64,000 nt of DNA, taken from NCBI RefSeq assembly GCF_040869045.1, contig NC_090323.1, positions 173,870,083 through 173,934,082 of the forward strand. Reading direction: 5' to 3'. Both the position numbers and the translations under genes were made by a program. The stretch's first letter is position 1. Each line of letters starts with the position of its first letter. Below are positions 45,467-55,574 of the stretch, in pieces. The notes under the pieces are model-generated. The model saw only the letters and a program-made list of their open reading frames with translations, made no database searches and had not been told where the DNA came from. This stretch comes from Eurosta solidaginis. Lineage: Eukaryota > Arthropoda > Insecta > Diptera > Tephritidae.

Positions 45467-45785
45467 AAGGCCGAGCTTCTCTTCCAATTTGCATCGTGCT
45501 CCTCTTGATTTTCCCTACAAATTGGCCGGACGGGACCTACATGTTTTATGCCGGCTCCGAACGGCATCTGCAAGGCAGATGAGTTTTCACTGAGAGCTTT
45601 TCATGGCAGAAATACACTCGGAGCGCTTGCCAAACACTGCCGAGGGGCGAACCCGCTTAGACAAATTTTTTTCTAATTGAAGAACCTTATTTATAAAATT
45701 TTGATGTAGCTTTGCCCGGGGTGTGAACCCAGGGCATACGGTGTGGTAGGTGGAGCACGCTACCATCACACCACGGTGGCCGCCT
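45467..45785 (-). repeat. tRNA-derived SINE, best-preserved copy
   Basis: On the minus strand it starts GGCCACCGTGGTGTGATGG with an A-box-like TGATGGTAGCG. It then has a B-box-like GGTTCACACCC near 45720, a body with CCCCTCGGCAGTG, CATCTGCCTTGCAGATG and GGCATAAAACATG, and ends AATTGGAAGAGAAGCTCGG. The pol III promoter layout and the shared body with copies at 6.3 and 13.0 kb make a SINE the best reading. Confidence 0.75.
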
Positions 45786-45957
45786 AGTGTCACTAATATT
45801 TGTCACAATATTAAAAATTAAGCAAATTAAAAACAAGTTTTAATTATACACTTAACAATAATATACATTACAATATTTTATTTTAAAATAATCATATATA
45901 TATTTACATTTTAAAATTATTAATTCCTTCCTCAGAGATTTTTAATATTCATTAAAT

Positions 45958-47290
45958 ATGTATCATACACCACCACACGAAAGACATTCATCTACACCAA
46001 CACATAATAGAAATTATTCACTTATTGATTTACAAGATCCTAGTCTTCAAAATGATCTTGTAAATCCTTATGAGAATCAAAATAACAATGAAATTTTTGC
46101 CACTTCAGTGAAGTTGTCTCAGTTTTGGACAAATTGTCCTGAAGCGTGGTTCATCCACTTGAAATGCAATTTAATAGCAAAAATATTAGTCAGGAAATAA
46201 CCAAATATGAGTATGTAATTACTGCACTTACACAGGATATCATTATGACAATTTTAGATTTCATTCAGAACCCTCCTGAAAATAATAAATTCACTGCATT
46301 AAAGAAAGTTTTAATTGAACGACTTTCTTTGAGTGAGAATGCCAAATTTGACAAAGATTTATCTGATTCTGAGATGGGAGAACGTAAACCATCTGAATGT
46401 TATCGGTCTTTAGTATTACTCTCTGGTACTAACTTCAGCCAAGAAGTTCTTAAGAAACTTTGGATGAGAAAACCGCCAAGGAATTTGAATGTAATTTCAG
46501 CTAGTTCAAATTCTAGTGATATAAACGAATTAATGAAATTAGCTGACAATGTATGGGAGGTTGTCAATAAAAATGAAATCGCTTCTGTTAATAATTTTCA
46601 AAATTCAAAAAGCGAAAATACATTAATATCTAATTTGGTTCAAACGACTAATCTTATGTGTAAAGATTTTGAAAAATTGTCTTTAGAATTATCAGAAATT
46701 AATCAAAATTATTCAAGGTCTCGTTCTATAACTAGACATCGTTTTAGAAGTCTTTCCAGATACAGGTCCAATTCTCGTTAGAATCCTAATTGGCTCTGTA
46801 AATATCATTATAAATTCGGGAACAAAACTCGAAAATGTGAACAACCATGTGCCTTTTCAAAAACTAATAATTCAACAAACTAAATTATTCCTTTGTTGCA
46901 GCGACGAACTCGTCGCTTATGTATATTTGATAGGGATAATATATTAAATTTTCTAATAGACAGTGGTGCAGAAATTTCGGTACTTTCAGTTTCAAAATTT
47001 GTAAGTAAAAAGAAATCTTCCGATATTATTTTGACAGCGGCTAATGGTACTACTATTTCTACATACGGTAAAAAGCTTTTGAATTTAACTTAGGGCTAAG
47101 GCGTGAATTTCCATTTATGTTTTTTAATTGCCAATATCGCGAAACCAATCATAGGAGCTGATTTTTGGCTAAATATGGCTTGCTAATCGATATAAGAAAC
47201 AAACGTTTAGTTGACCCGTTGACAAGCCTTTCAGTCAACACCATCTCTTGTTTTTGTAATGTTCCTCTTCCAAACATTTTTTCAGAAGTG
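45958..47290 (+). pseudogene. Ty3/gypsy-like element: gag and protease, degenerate
   Basis: Gag is split by a frameshift near 46140-46200: first KLSQFWTNCPEAWF, then YEYVITALTQDI and the capsid-like part with PPENNKFTALKKVL, ending in an Arg/Ser-rich tail at 46781. Protease follows (46893-47093) with FLIDSGAEISVL and LTAANGTTISTYG. Then come Ala-Lys-Tyr-Gly-Leu-Leu-Ile-Asp and NKRLVDPLTSLSV up to about 47240, with stops. This is a different gypsy lineage from the SAP-Gag element. Its pol continues at 48232, 50807 and 52409. Confidence 0.75.
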
Positions 47291-48231
47291 TAAGATCGCA
47301 AAATAGAATGTAAGTTGTGTAACAACCCTGTATTACAAAACAGGTCATTTTATATTGTAACAACCCTGTGGTTGAAACATAAAGATAATGCAACTCTGAA
47401 AATAAAGAAGAAATAAAAGAAGAAGAGGAAGAGTACTTCCGGTTGAAGAGAAATCCAAAACTCGTATTTTTAACTTGCGGAAAAAATCTAGCGCAATCAC
47501 TAAGGAAAACTCAAGTTTTCATCTCAGGTGTGAAGCTCTAAATCGACAAATCAATTATTTTATATAAAACAATATTATGGCCGCTCGAAATACACTATTG
47601 AGCTCGCTTAATGAGTTGGGGTGGATTTTCCATCTACGGCTACAAACGCCCAATTGCGCCGACTTTTGCAGGACGTAATTGGAGATGGAGCAAGCAATCT
47701 ACCCATCGTTGTTCACGATAAATAATGCTGCTGCTGATATTGTAACCACTGCTGTTGTTGTAGCGATAAGGTTGCTCCCCGAAGGCTTTGGGGAGTGTTA
47801 TCGATGAGATGGTCCTTTGCCGGATACAGATCCGGTACGCACCGGTACCACAGCACCATTAAGGTGCTAGCCCGACCATCTAGGAACGATTTATGTGGCC
47901 ACATTAAACTTTCAGTCCATGCCCCCCTCCCCACCCCCAAGTTCCATGAGGAGCTACTTGGTGGCCGACGCAGTAACCACCATCACAGGAGGTAAACAGG
48001 CATCACGGCCATCTGAGGAAAATAAATTGAAATGTTTTAATTGCTCCAAAAACGGGCAAATTAAACCTAACTGCCCCTACCCGTTGCGGCCAGAAGGGTC
48101 ATGTTTCCGCTGTTGGCGGATGACCATCGAAGGAAGAGTACTTCCGGTTGAAGAGAGAAATCCAAAACTCGTGTTTTTAACTTGCGGAAATAAATCTAGC
48201 GCAATCGCTAAGGAAAACTCAAGTTTTCAGA
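47291..48231 (+). other. rearranged segment inside the gypsy element
   Basis: It holds a direct duplication of about 95 bases (47430-47525 and 48130-48228, sharing GTACTTCCGGTTGAAGAGA and GGAAAACTCAAGTTTTCA). Between the copies lie a reverse CAA-tailed repeat (47745-47960) and a piece of a second Gag with zinc knuckles ([14 protein letters not shown] and CFRC, about 48030-48110). The original join between protease and RT is therefore replaced. Confidence 0.6.
47745..47960 (-). repeat. CAA-tailed short repeat, truncated reverse copy
   Basis: On the minus strand the end reads CGATAACACTCCCC, CCTTCGGGGAG and CGCTACAACAACAACAGC, as in the copy at 13696-13977. The body has CCGGATCTGTATCCGGC and GGCCACATAAATCG. 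Confidence 0.6.
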
Positions 48232-49094
48232 AGATAATAAATTTTCAAAATTATTTAAATCTTTTCCATCCTTGATTTCTGATCCAGATTATTCGAAGCC
48301 AGTCAAACATACTACTGTCCATAGACTTGTTACTGAAGGAAACCTTCCTTTTTCTAAGCCCATGCGCCTAGATCCGATTAAATTCAAATTGGCGAAACCC
48401 GACTTTGATTTTTTTTTAAGAACTAGAATTTGTAGACCATCAAATTCAGCCGTTGCATCCCCTCTTCATTTAGTGCCCAAAAAGAAGCTAATGACTGGCG
48501 TCCTTGTGGAGATTTTCGTAGCTTAATGTAGTAACAGTTCCTAATCGATATCCTTTACCCCATCTCCACTATTTTAATATGAATCTTAGAAACAAAAACA
48601 TTTTTTTTAAATTGACTTAGTGAAAGCGTACCATCAAATAACAATGGCTGTAGAGGATATATACAATATATACAAAACCGCAATAACAACGCCCTTTGGG
48701 ATGTTTGAATTTTTGCGAATGCCTTTCGGACTAAGGAACTGAGCCCAAACTTTTCAGAGATTTATAAACGAGGTAATTAGCGGTCTAGACTTTGTTTTTG
48801 CCAATGTAGATGATTTGCTTTTTGCAGGTAAAAATGAAGAACAACATCTACAGGATCTTAGCATACTTTTCAAGCGTTTAGCTGAGTACGGTTTGAATAT
48901 AAAACCTAATAAATGCATCTTTGGATTTGCCAATATTGATTTCTTAGGATACAATATTTCTGGTTTTGGAATTAGACCATCAGATGAGAAAATTGCAGCC
49001 CTACGTAACGTTGAACTTCCAAAATCAATAAAACATGCACAAAAATTTATAGGTATGATAAACTACTATCACATATATTTCAAATCTTGCTGAG
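48232..49094 (+). pseudogene. gypsy-like reverse transcriptase, broken
   Basis: RT begins with HRLVTEGNLPFSKPMRLDP and SNSAVASPLHLVPKK (48272-48526), shifts frame near 48500, and continues with KLDLVKAYHQI, FGMFEFLRMPFGLRN and VDDLLFAGK, then IDFLGYNISGFGIRP and KFIGMINYY. Stops occur at several points. It is cut at 49094 by a 1.7 kb insertion, after which RT resumes at 50807. Confidence 0.8.
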
Positions 49095-50806
49095 CGGACT
49101 TCGGTTTGTAACGTCGTCGCGTTAAGTTCGTTTTTCCCACAGCTCAACCTGTGCAAAAAATAGGACGTGATGCATGCGGTTGAGAACAAAATGGAGGATG
49201 GTGCGGAAATCGAAGTGGCAAAGATCAAATTAAATATTATCGTACTTGGAGTAAACCATTAAATCAAAATATATCTAAACATCATTTTGCGAAATTGTTT
49301 AAAAATATCCAGGTGCTATCGTGCCTAAAAATTCAAAGGAATAAATAAACCACATGTGTAGTGCAAACATATATGTATAAAACCTTCGTTTTATACGCTT
49401 TTCAGTGTCAAACACGGACAATTGCTAGCGGGCAATTATCCAATATAATAAATTTAATCAGTATTATTATATTAAAATAATAAATTTAAAACAATGCAAA
49501 TTTATATATACATAAATCTATCTCGCTATGTACATACATACCGATTTGGAAATATATAATGTCACCGAGGACAAACGGAACATATAACTGTAATGAACAC
49601 GAAGAAAAAAAAAACCTAACATAAATTTACAGTAATATACATATAATCAATCCACATAAACGTGTTATAATATAAAACATTTTACGACAAACATTTTCTT
49701 ATTAAAACAAAACAATTTAAAAATAAAGACTGAAATTACCAAATGGTGGACTAGTTGAGAGGTCACATATGTGCGTTACAACCATAAAGTTACATTGTAT
49801 CAAATTTGACAATAAATCTTGAAAAACATGAAATACCAATAATATATTAAGCTGCAGAAGAAAAACGGAAAAATCAAAGGGGCATTTAATGCCCTGCTAT
49901 AGTCATCATATAAAGTTTCACAACCTCTTAAAACAAATCAAATTGAATATAACCTGGCGTACCTGTTTTCAACTTTACAATTAAATAAATTTCTAAGATT
50001 GGAGCTACAACGTTACAATTAAAAAATTAATAATCCACATAAAGAAAACAAGTCACCACTGGAAATTAACCAAAAGCTGAATTATCTAACAAATTACATG
50101 ACACAAGATGACTATTTTAATATTATTAAAATGGGAGGATGCCTGAAGCCTCTGGCTTGGGCGTGATGGGGGTATCACTTGCTGGATGGGAGTGAAATTA
50201 TGTGACATACATACATAAAAATATAATTCACGATGAATTGCAAATTTTGAAAAAGCACATGGCAACAAGCCATATATTTAGCAAAAAACTGACGTGATTT
50301 TTTTAAAAGTTGCATGTCATGTACACATAACCAGAATAAATATAAAATATAACACCTGAAAAGACTAAAATACTTTTACAAAAATGAAATAAACGAAAAA
50401 TAATTACCATGATTGAATGGACTAGAGCATCTGTACATATTATATTAAAACTCACCGGATTATACAAATTACTGGATTCGAATCATACAACCATAAAGTG
50501 ATATTGGAGATTGGAAAATAGAAAAAAAAAAAAATTTATGATACATACATACGTAAAAATATAATTCATGATGAATTGCAAATTTTGAAAAAGCACATGG
50601 CAACAAGCCATATATTTAGCAGTTACAAGGAAAAAATTTGTGCTACGGGTTTTTACTTTGCGACATATGTTAGCTGCTTATGTACGTCTAAATGTTGCAA
50701 GTATATTACCCTTATACGTTTGTTAACCTGGCGATATAAGAGGCAATTTAAAAGTCCTCTTGCCATTTATTGGAATTGGAACATTCAATTCCTAAAACGG
50801 AAAAAA
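49095..50806 (+). other. retroposed transcript (processed pseudogene candidate) in gypsy pol
   Basis: The segment is flanked by an exact 13 bp duplication AAATCTTGCTGAG (49082-49094 and 50807-50819) and ends in A residues, so it arrived by LINE-type retroposition on the plus strand. It starts abruptly with GC-rich CGGACTTCGG, like an mRNA 5' end. An ATG at 49191 opens a short 23-codon frame (MEDGAEIEVAKIKLNIIVLG and three more), and the rest is AT-rich like a 3' UTR. An internal 80 base direct repeat (50205-50280, 50558-50637) is present. I do not recognise the source transcript; a 5'-truncated LINE 3' UTR is the alternative. Confidence 0.55.
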
Positions 50807-50934
50807 AAATCTTGCTGAGTAGACAACCTGTTTATACAATTTAATTTATAAAACGAATAAGAAACGCGACAAAACATTAATTTGGGAAGACACATCAACT
50901 AAGGCTTTTGAATGTATTAAAGAACAAGTAAGGA
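50807..50934 (+). pseudogene. gypsy-like pol, end of RT / start of RNase H
   Basis: After the duplication the frame Asn-Leu-Ala-Glu-stop-Thr-Thr, then YNLIYKTNKKRDKTLIWED and Lys-Ala-Phe-Glu-Cys-Ile-Lys-Glu, continues the RT of 49094. It is cut by a family T copy and resumes at 52409 with APTILLNNFNKDTKLSLNFD, ending at 52470 where a LINE inserted. Confidence 0.7.
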
Positions 50935-52408
50935 AGGCTAAGTTCGGGTGTAACCGAACATTACACACTCAGCAGAGAGCTTTGGAGACAAAATAAGGGA
51001 AAATCACCATTTAGCAAAATGAACCTAGGGTAACCCTGGAATGTGTTTGTATGAAATGTCTATCAAATGAAAGGTGTTAATGATTATTTAAAGCGTAGTG
51101 GGCGTTAGTTCTATAGGTGGACGCCTTTTCGAGATATCGCAATAAGGGTGGACTAGGGGTGACTCTAGAATGTGTTTGTACGATATGGATACCAAATTAA
51201 AAGTATTAATGAGGGTTTTAAAAGGGAGTAGCCCTTAGTTGTATATGTGAAGGCGATTTCGAGATATTGACCAAAATGTGGCAGGGTGACCCAGAAAATC
51301 TTCTGTGGGCTACCGCTAATTTATTTATATATGTCATACCACGAACAGTATTCCAAGGGCCTTTGATTTCGCCCTACAGAACTTTTTCATTTTCTTCTAC
51401 TTAATATGGTAGGTGTCACACCCATTTTACAAAGTTTTTTCTAAAGTTATATTTTGCGTCAATAAACCAATCCAATTACCATGTTTCATCCCATTTTTCG
51501 TATTTGGTAAAGAATTATGGCATTTTTTCATTTTTCGTAATTTTCGATATGGGAAACGTGGGCGTGGCCATAGTCGGATTTTGGCCATATTTTATACCAA
51601 TATAAAGTGACTTCAGATAAGTACGTGAACTAAGTTTAGTTAAGATATATCGTTTTTTGCACAAGTTATCATATTAACGGCCGAGCGGAAGGACAGACGG
51701 TCGACTGTGTATAAAAACTGGGCGTGGCTTCAACCGATTTCGCCCATTTTCACAGAAAACAGTTATCGTCATAGAATCTATGTCCCTACTAAATTTCACA
51801 AGGATTGGTAAATTTTTGTTCGACTTATGGCATTAAAAGTATTCTAGACGAATTAAATGAAAAAGGGCGGAGTTACGCCCATTTTGAAATTTTCTTTTAT
51901 CTTTGTATTTTATTGCACCATATCATTACTGGAGTCGAATGTTGACATAATTTACTTTTATACTGTAAAGATATTAACTTTTTTGTTAAAATTTGACTTA
52001 AAAATTTTTTTTTTTTAGAAGAGGGCGTGTTTGTCATCCGATTTCGCTAATTTTTATTTAGCACAAATATAGTAATAGGAGTAACGTGCCTACCAAATTT
52101 CATCATGATATCTTCAACGACTGCCAAATTACAGCTGTCAAAACTTTTAAATTACCTTCTTTTAAAAGTGGGCGGTGCCACGCCCATTGTCAAAATTTTT
52201 CTAATTTTCTATTTTGCGTCATAAGGTCAGCGACAGACGGACGGACGGGCGGACGGACGGACATGGCTAAATGAATTTCTTTTTTAACCCATATCATTTT
52301 GATATATAGAAGTCTATATCTATCTCGATTAGTTTATGCCGTTACGGATTACCGTTATGCGAACAAAGTTAATATACTCTGTGAGCTCTGCTCAGCTGAG
52401 TATTAAAA
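50935..52408 (+). repeat. family T mosaic repeat, short copy
   Basis: Starts ACAAGTAAGGAAGGCTAAG and ends GCTCTGCTCAGCTGAGTATT, inserted in gypsy pol, so both ends can be judged against the host frame. It has only about two 130 bp units (51050-51300), against about 7 and 25 in the other copies. It contains GACGGACGG repeats near 52230-52260. It encodes no recognisable protein. Confidence 0.8.
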
Positions 52409-52470
52409 TTTGCACCTACGATATTGTTAAATAATTTTAATAAAGATACAAAACTTTCTTTAAATTTTGA

Positions 52471-55408
52471 TGCATATTGTTGTTGTTGTAGCAGTACTTC
52501 GCCCCACGTAATAAGTGCGACCGATCACAAATTGTCATCAATATCCTCTAACGGGAGTCCAAGGAAACTTGCAGTTTCAACAGGGGTGGACCATAATGAA
52601 AGGGATGTTAGAGGCGTTGGTTCCACAGTACAATTAAAGATATGGGTTTGGTTTGGTTTGTTTTTGTATGTCGGGTTGATTCTGGATGGGTAAGAGTTTA
52701 CCCTGTACAGTATCCAGAACGAAGTTGAGCTAGAGTGACTCGCGTTTCCCTGGGGAGTATGCGTTCCTCTTCCGCAAGTTTTGGGTACAGTTCTTTGAGT
52801 ACTGGATTCACCGGGCAATTCCTAGCATAGAAGTCCGACGCCTGTTTGTGGAGTTCACTGAGGACCTGCTTGTGTTTTTTTGCTTCATACGGCTGAGTTC
52901 TCAGGTGCCGTATTTCCTCATAATGCTTACGGAGATGGCTCCTTAAGCCCCTAGGCGGTGTTGGCTCATCAATCAGATGTCGGGATGCCCAGGTTTCTGG
53001 GTATTCAACAGGAACTGTTTGGTTAGCATCTCATATCTCTGTCTGATGGGGAGTATTCTCGCCTCATTATGTAGATGGTGTTCTGGGGACATAAGAAGAC
53101 AGCCCGTGGCGGTTCTGAGAGCAGTATTTTGGCAGGCCTGTAGCTTTTTCCAGTGAGTAGTTTTTAGGCTTGGCGACCATATAGGGGACGCGTAGCATGC
53201 AATCGGCTGTCCAATTGCTTTGTATGTGGTAATAATAAACCCAACGGATTAATGGAGGGCCCAAAGCCCGCCCAACCGGCATGGGGGCGCATCCGCATGA
53301 CGCACGGATTTGTTTTTGTTTTTGCTGAGTTGTTGATAGGCGGAGGTTTATTAAACGTTGAGATCTAAAACTGCTCTGCTACAGAAGAAAAATCATCAGC
53401 TGAGTATTATATACATAACAGTTGAAAATTATACATATAGTAAATTGTTAAATAAGTTAACGATTTAGTATATAAAGATTTTAATGGTTTTTAATTTTTT
53501 TATTTTTATTTTGTTACGAGTTAAGATAGGATAGGACAGTTTTCCTTATAGTAAAAAGTGAATCCCTTATATAAAATGAATTCGAATGATAGTTAAAATC
53601 ATGACACAAACACCGGAAAGGTTCATTTAATTCGAAATTAGTTCTGCACTGCCTCAAAAGAAGAGGTTTGTAATGTCTTGACGCTCGTGATGGGACATTG
53701 AAGTTTACTTCGTTCAAAAGAAATGGGCTAGAGAATAGTCTATTTAGTAGTTTAGCCACAAATAATACGCCTGGCATTTCTCTACGACTAGCGAGAGTTG
53801 GAAGATTGATAAGCTTTAACCGGCTGGTATAAGGTAGAAGATTATATGCAGAGTCCCAATGAAAATTCCTTAAAGAAAAAAGTAAAAATTGCTTCTGTAT
53901 TGACTCAAGCCTATCTGCATGAACTTGATATCGCGGATTCCAGACTACTGATCCGTATTCTAGTATCGGTCTAACTAATGTGGTAAAAAGGGCTTTAGTT
54001 ACATAAGGGTCACTAAATTCTTTAGACCATCTCTTCACGAATGATAGAACACCTCTAGCCTTATTGGCAGTAGTCATAATATGAAGGTTGAAACTAAGTT
54101 TAGCATCCATCGTGACTCCCAAGTCAACAAAATAATTTACTGATACAAGACAAAAATTATTAATTACGTATGAGGCTGCTGGCAAAGATCTCCGAGAGAG
54201 GCATATCAACTTACATTTATTGATGTTCAGCGGTATTGAATTCGCGTTGCACCAAGCAACTAAGCAGTTTAAATTCGCCTGAAGCAAGGGACATTCTTCA
54301 ATAGACACATAAGACCTAAAAAGTTTTACATCATCAGCAATGAGCGTTTCTTTGTCTTTTCCCTCAAGTACTGCCAGCAAGGGATTTGGCTGCATGCTCA
54401 CCAAAATGGAGATCCTGATCAAACGTCACACCCAAGATTTTGTGGTGTAGGACAGTCGATAGCGTAGTGCCATCGACGTGGATGTTCAAAATGGTCGACA
54501 TTTGGGACGTCCGTGTTATAAATAAGGTCGCGGAGGATTTAGTTGGTGTTAATGCCAGGTTTCGCGAGGCGAAAAAACTGGAGAGATCAGGGAAGTAGCC
54601 GCTTATTCCGTTGCAAAGCTCATCGATCTGTGGGCCTGGGCCTGTGGCCATTATTGTGTAGTCATCGGCGTAGGAAACGATAGTAACTCCTTCTGGTGGC
54701 GAAGGTAGCTTAGATATGTAGAAATTAAACAAAAGTGGGAATAGGACACCTCCCTGTGGCACCCCTTGTTTAATTCTTTTTGGTTTTGATGTTTCGTTTC
54801 TATTATTTCATATGCCTGCCGACCACCCAGATAATTTGCGGTCCACCTTTTAAGACATGGGGGAAGGGTAGACCCTTCCAGGTGTTGCAGTAACGTGCCA
54901 TGGTTGACCGTATCAAAAGCTTTTGATAGGTCTATCGCAACGAGTACCGTTCTATGGTGGGGGCTTTGATTTAAACCGCAATTTATCTGGGTGCTAATGG
55001 CCTTTAGCGCGGTGGTGGTGCTATGGAGTTTTCTGAAGCCATGCTGATGACAGGCTAGCTGCAAATTTGCTTTGAAGTAGGGGAGCAAAATGGCTTCAAG
55101 CGTCTTGGCTACTGGCGATAGGAGAGATATCGGGCGATTGACTCTCCTATGTTAGCTGGTTTCCCAGGCTTTAGTAGCGGCACCACATTGGCCATTTTCC
55201 ATTTTTCGGGAATGACAAAGGTGGAAAGAGAGCTAAGGTGCTCCACCCATTTCGCCCGCTTGTGTTCATCGACAAGCAATCTGATTCGTTGGTTTATATC
55301 CCTTATTTGCGGGTCGCCGGGATCGAGCTGTCTTATAAGGTCACGTTCTCTCCCTAAATTTGCGGCCTCCGCCGGAAATGAGGCCGAATTTGGGGAATTC
55401 TACCGGCG
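52471..55408 (-). mobile_element. Ingi/Vingi-like LINE, second copy, rearranged
   Basis: Same family as 8926-13017, with the CAA tail at 52471-52490. The RT frame 54762-54364 keeps YADD. Frame 55088-54651 holds VAIDLSKAFDTVNHG and a frameshift. Relative to the first copy there is a deletion of about 400 bases near 55222 and a smaller rearrangement near 52650. Another LINE fragment lies at 53232-54340. The 5' part is cut off at 55408 by the Transib insertion. The 3' end is inserted in gypsy pol. Confidence 0.8.
53232..54340 (-). mobile_element. 5'-truncated LINE (Jockey/CR1-type) within the second LINE
   Basis: The frame 54422-53514 starts at the RT motif C (ADDVKLFRSY) and runs through the thumb (LGVTMDAKLSFNLHI, VRPILEYGSVVWNP, RLESIQKQFLLF) to the stop. 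The host LINE matches its intact relative on both sides (Thr-Thr-Tyr-Lys region), so about 1.1 kb was inserted. The 3' end near 53235-53330 is GC-rich with GCCCGCCCAACCGGC, unlike the rest. Confidence 0.7.
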
Positions 55409-55447
55409 CACAGTGTTTCGTGTAGAACAAGCTAGTGGACAAAATTA
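55409..55447. repeat. RSS-like Transib terminus: heptamer, 23 bp, nonamer
   Basis: CACAGTG (55409-55415) equals the V(D)J RSS heptamer. A 23-base spacer (55416-55438) follows, then ACAAAATTA (55439-55447), which matches the RSS nonamer ACAAAAACC in its first six positions. Transib termini are known to resemble the 23-RSS. Confidence 0.7.
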
Positions 55448-55574
55448 TTTTCAGTTTCATATGTAGTCATTACAAGTATAATATTTTTTCAGCCATATGT
55501 GCCTTTTTTCTTATTTCTTTCTAAAATTTTACTTCTTTTTACTTCACTTTACTACTTACTGATCAAGGAAAAAG

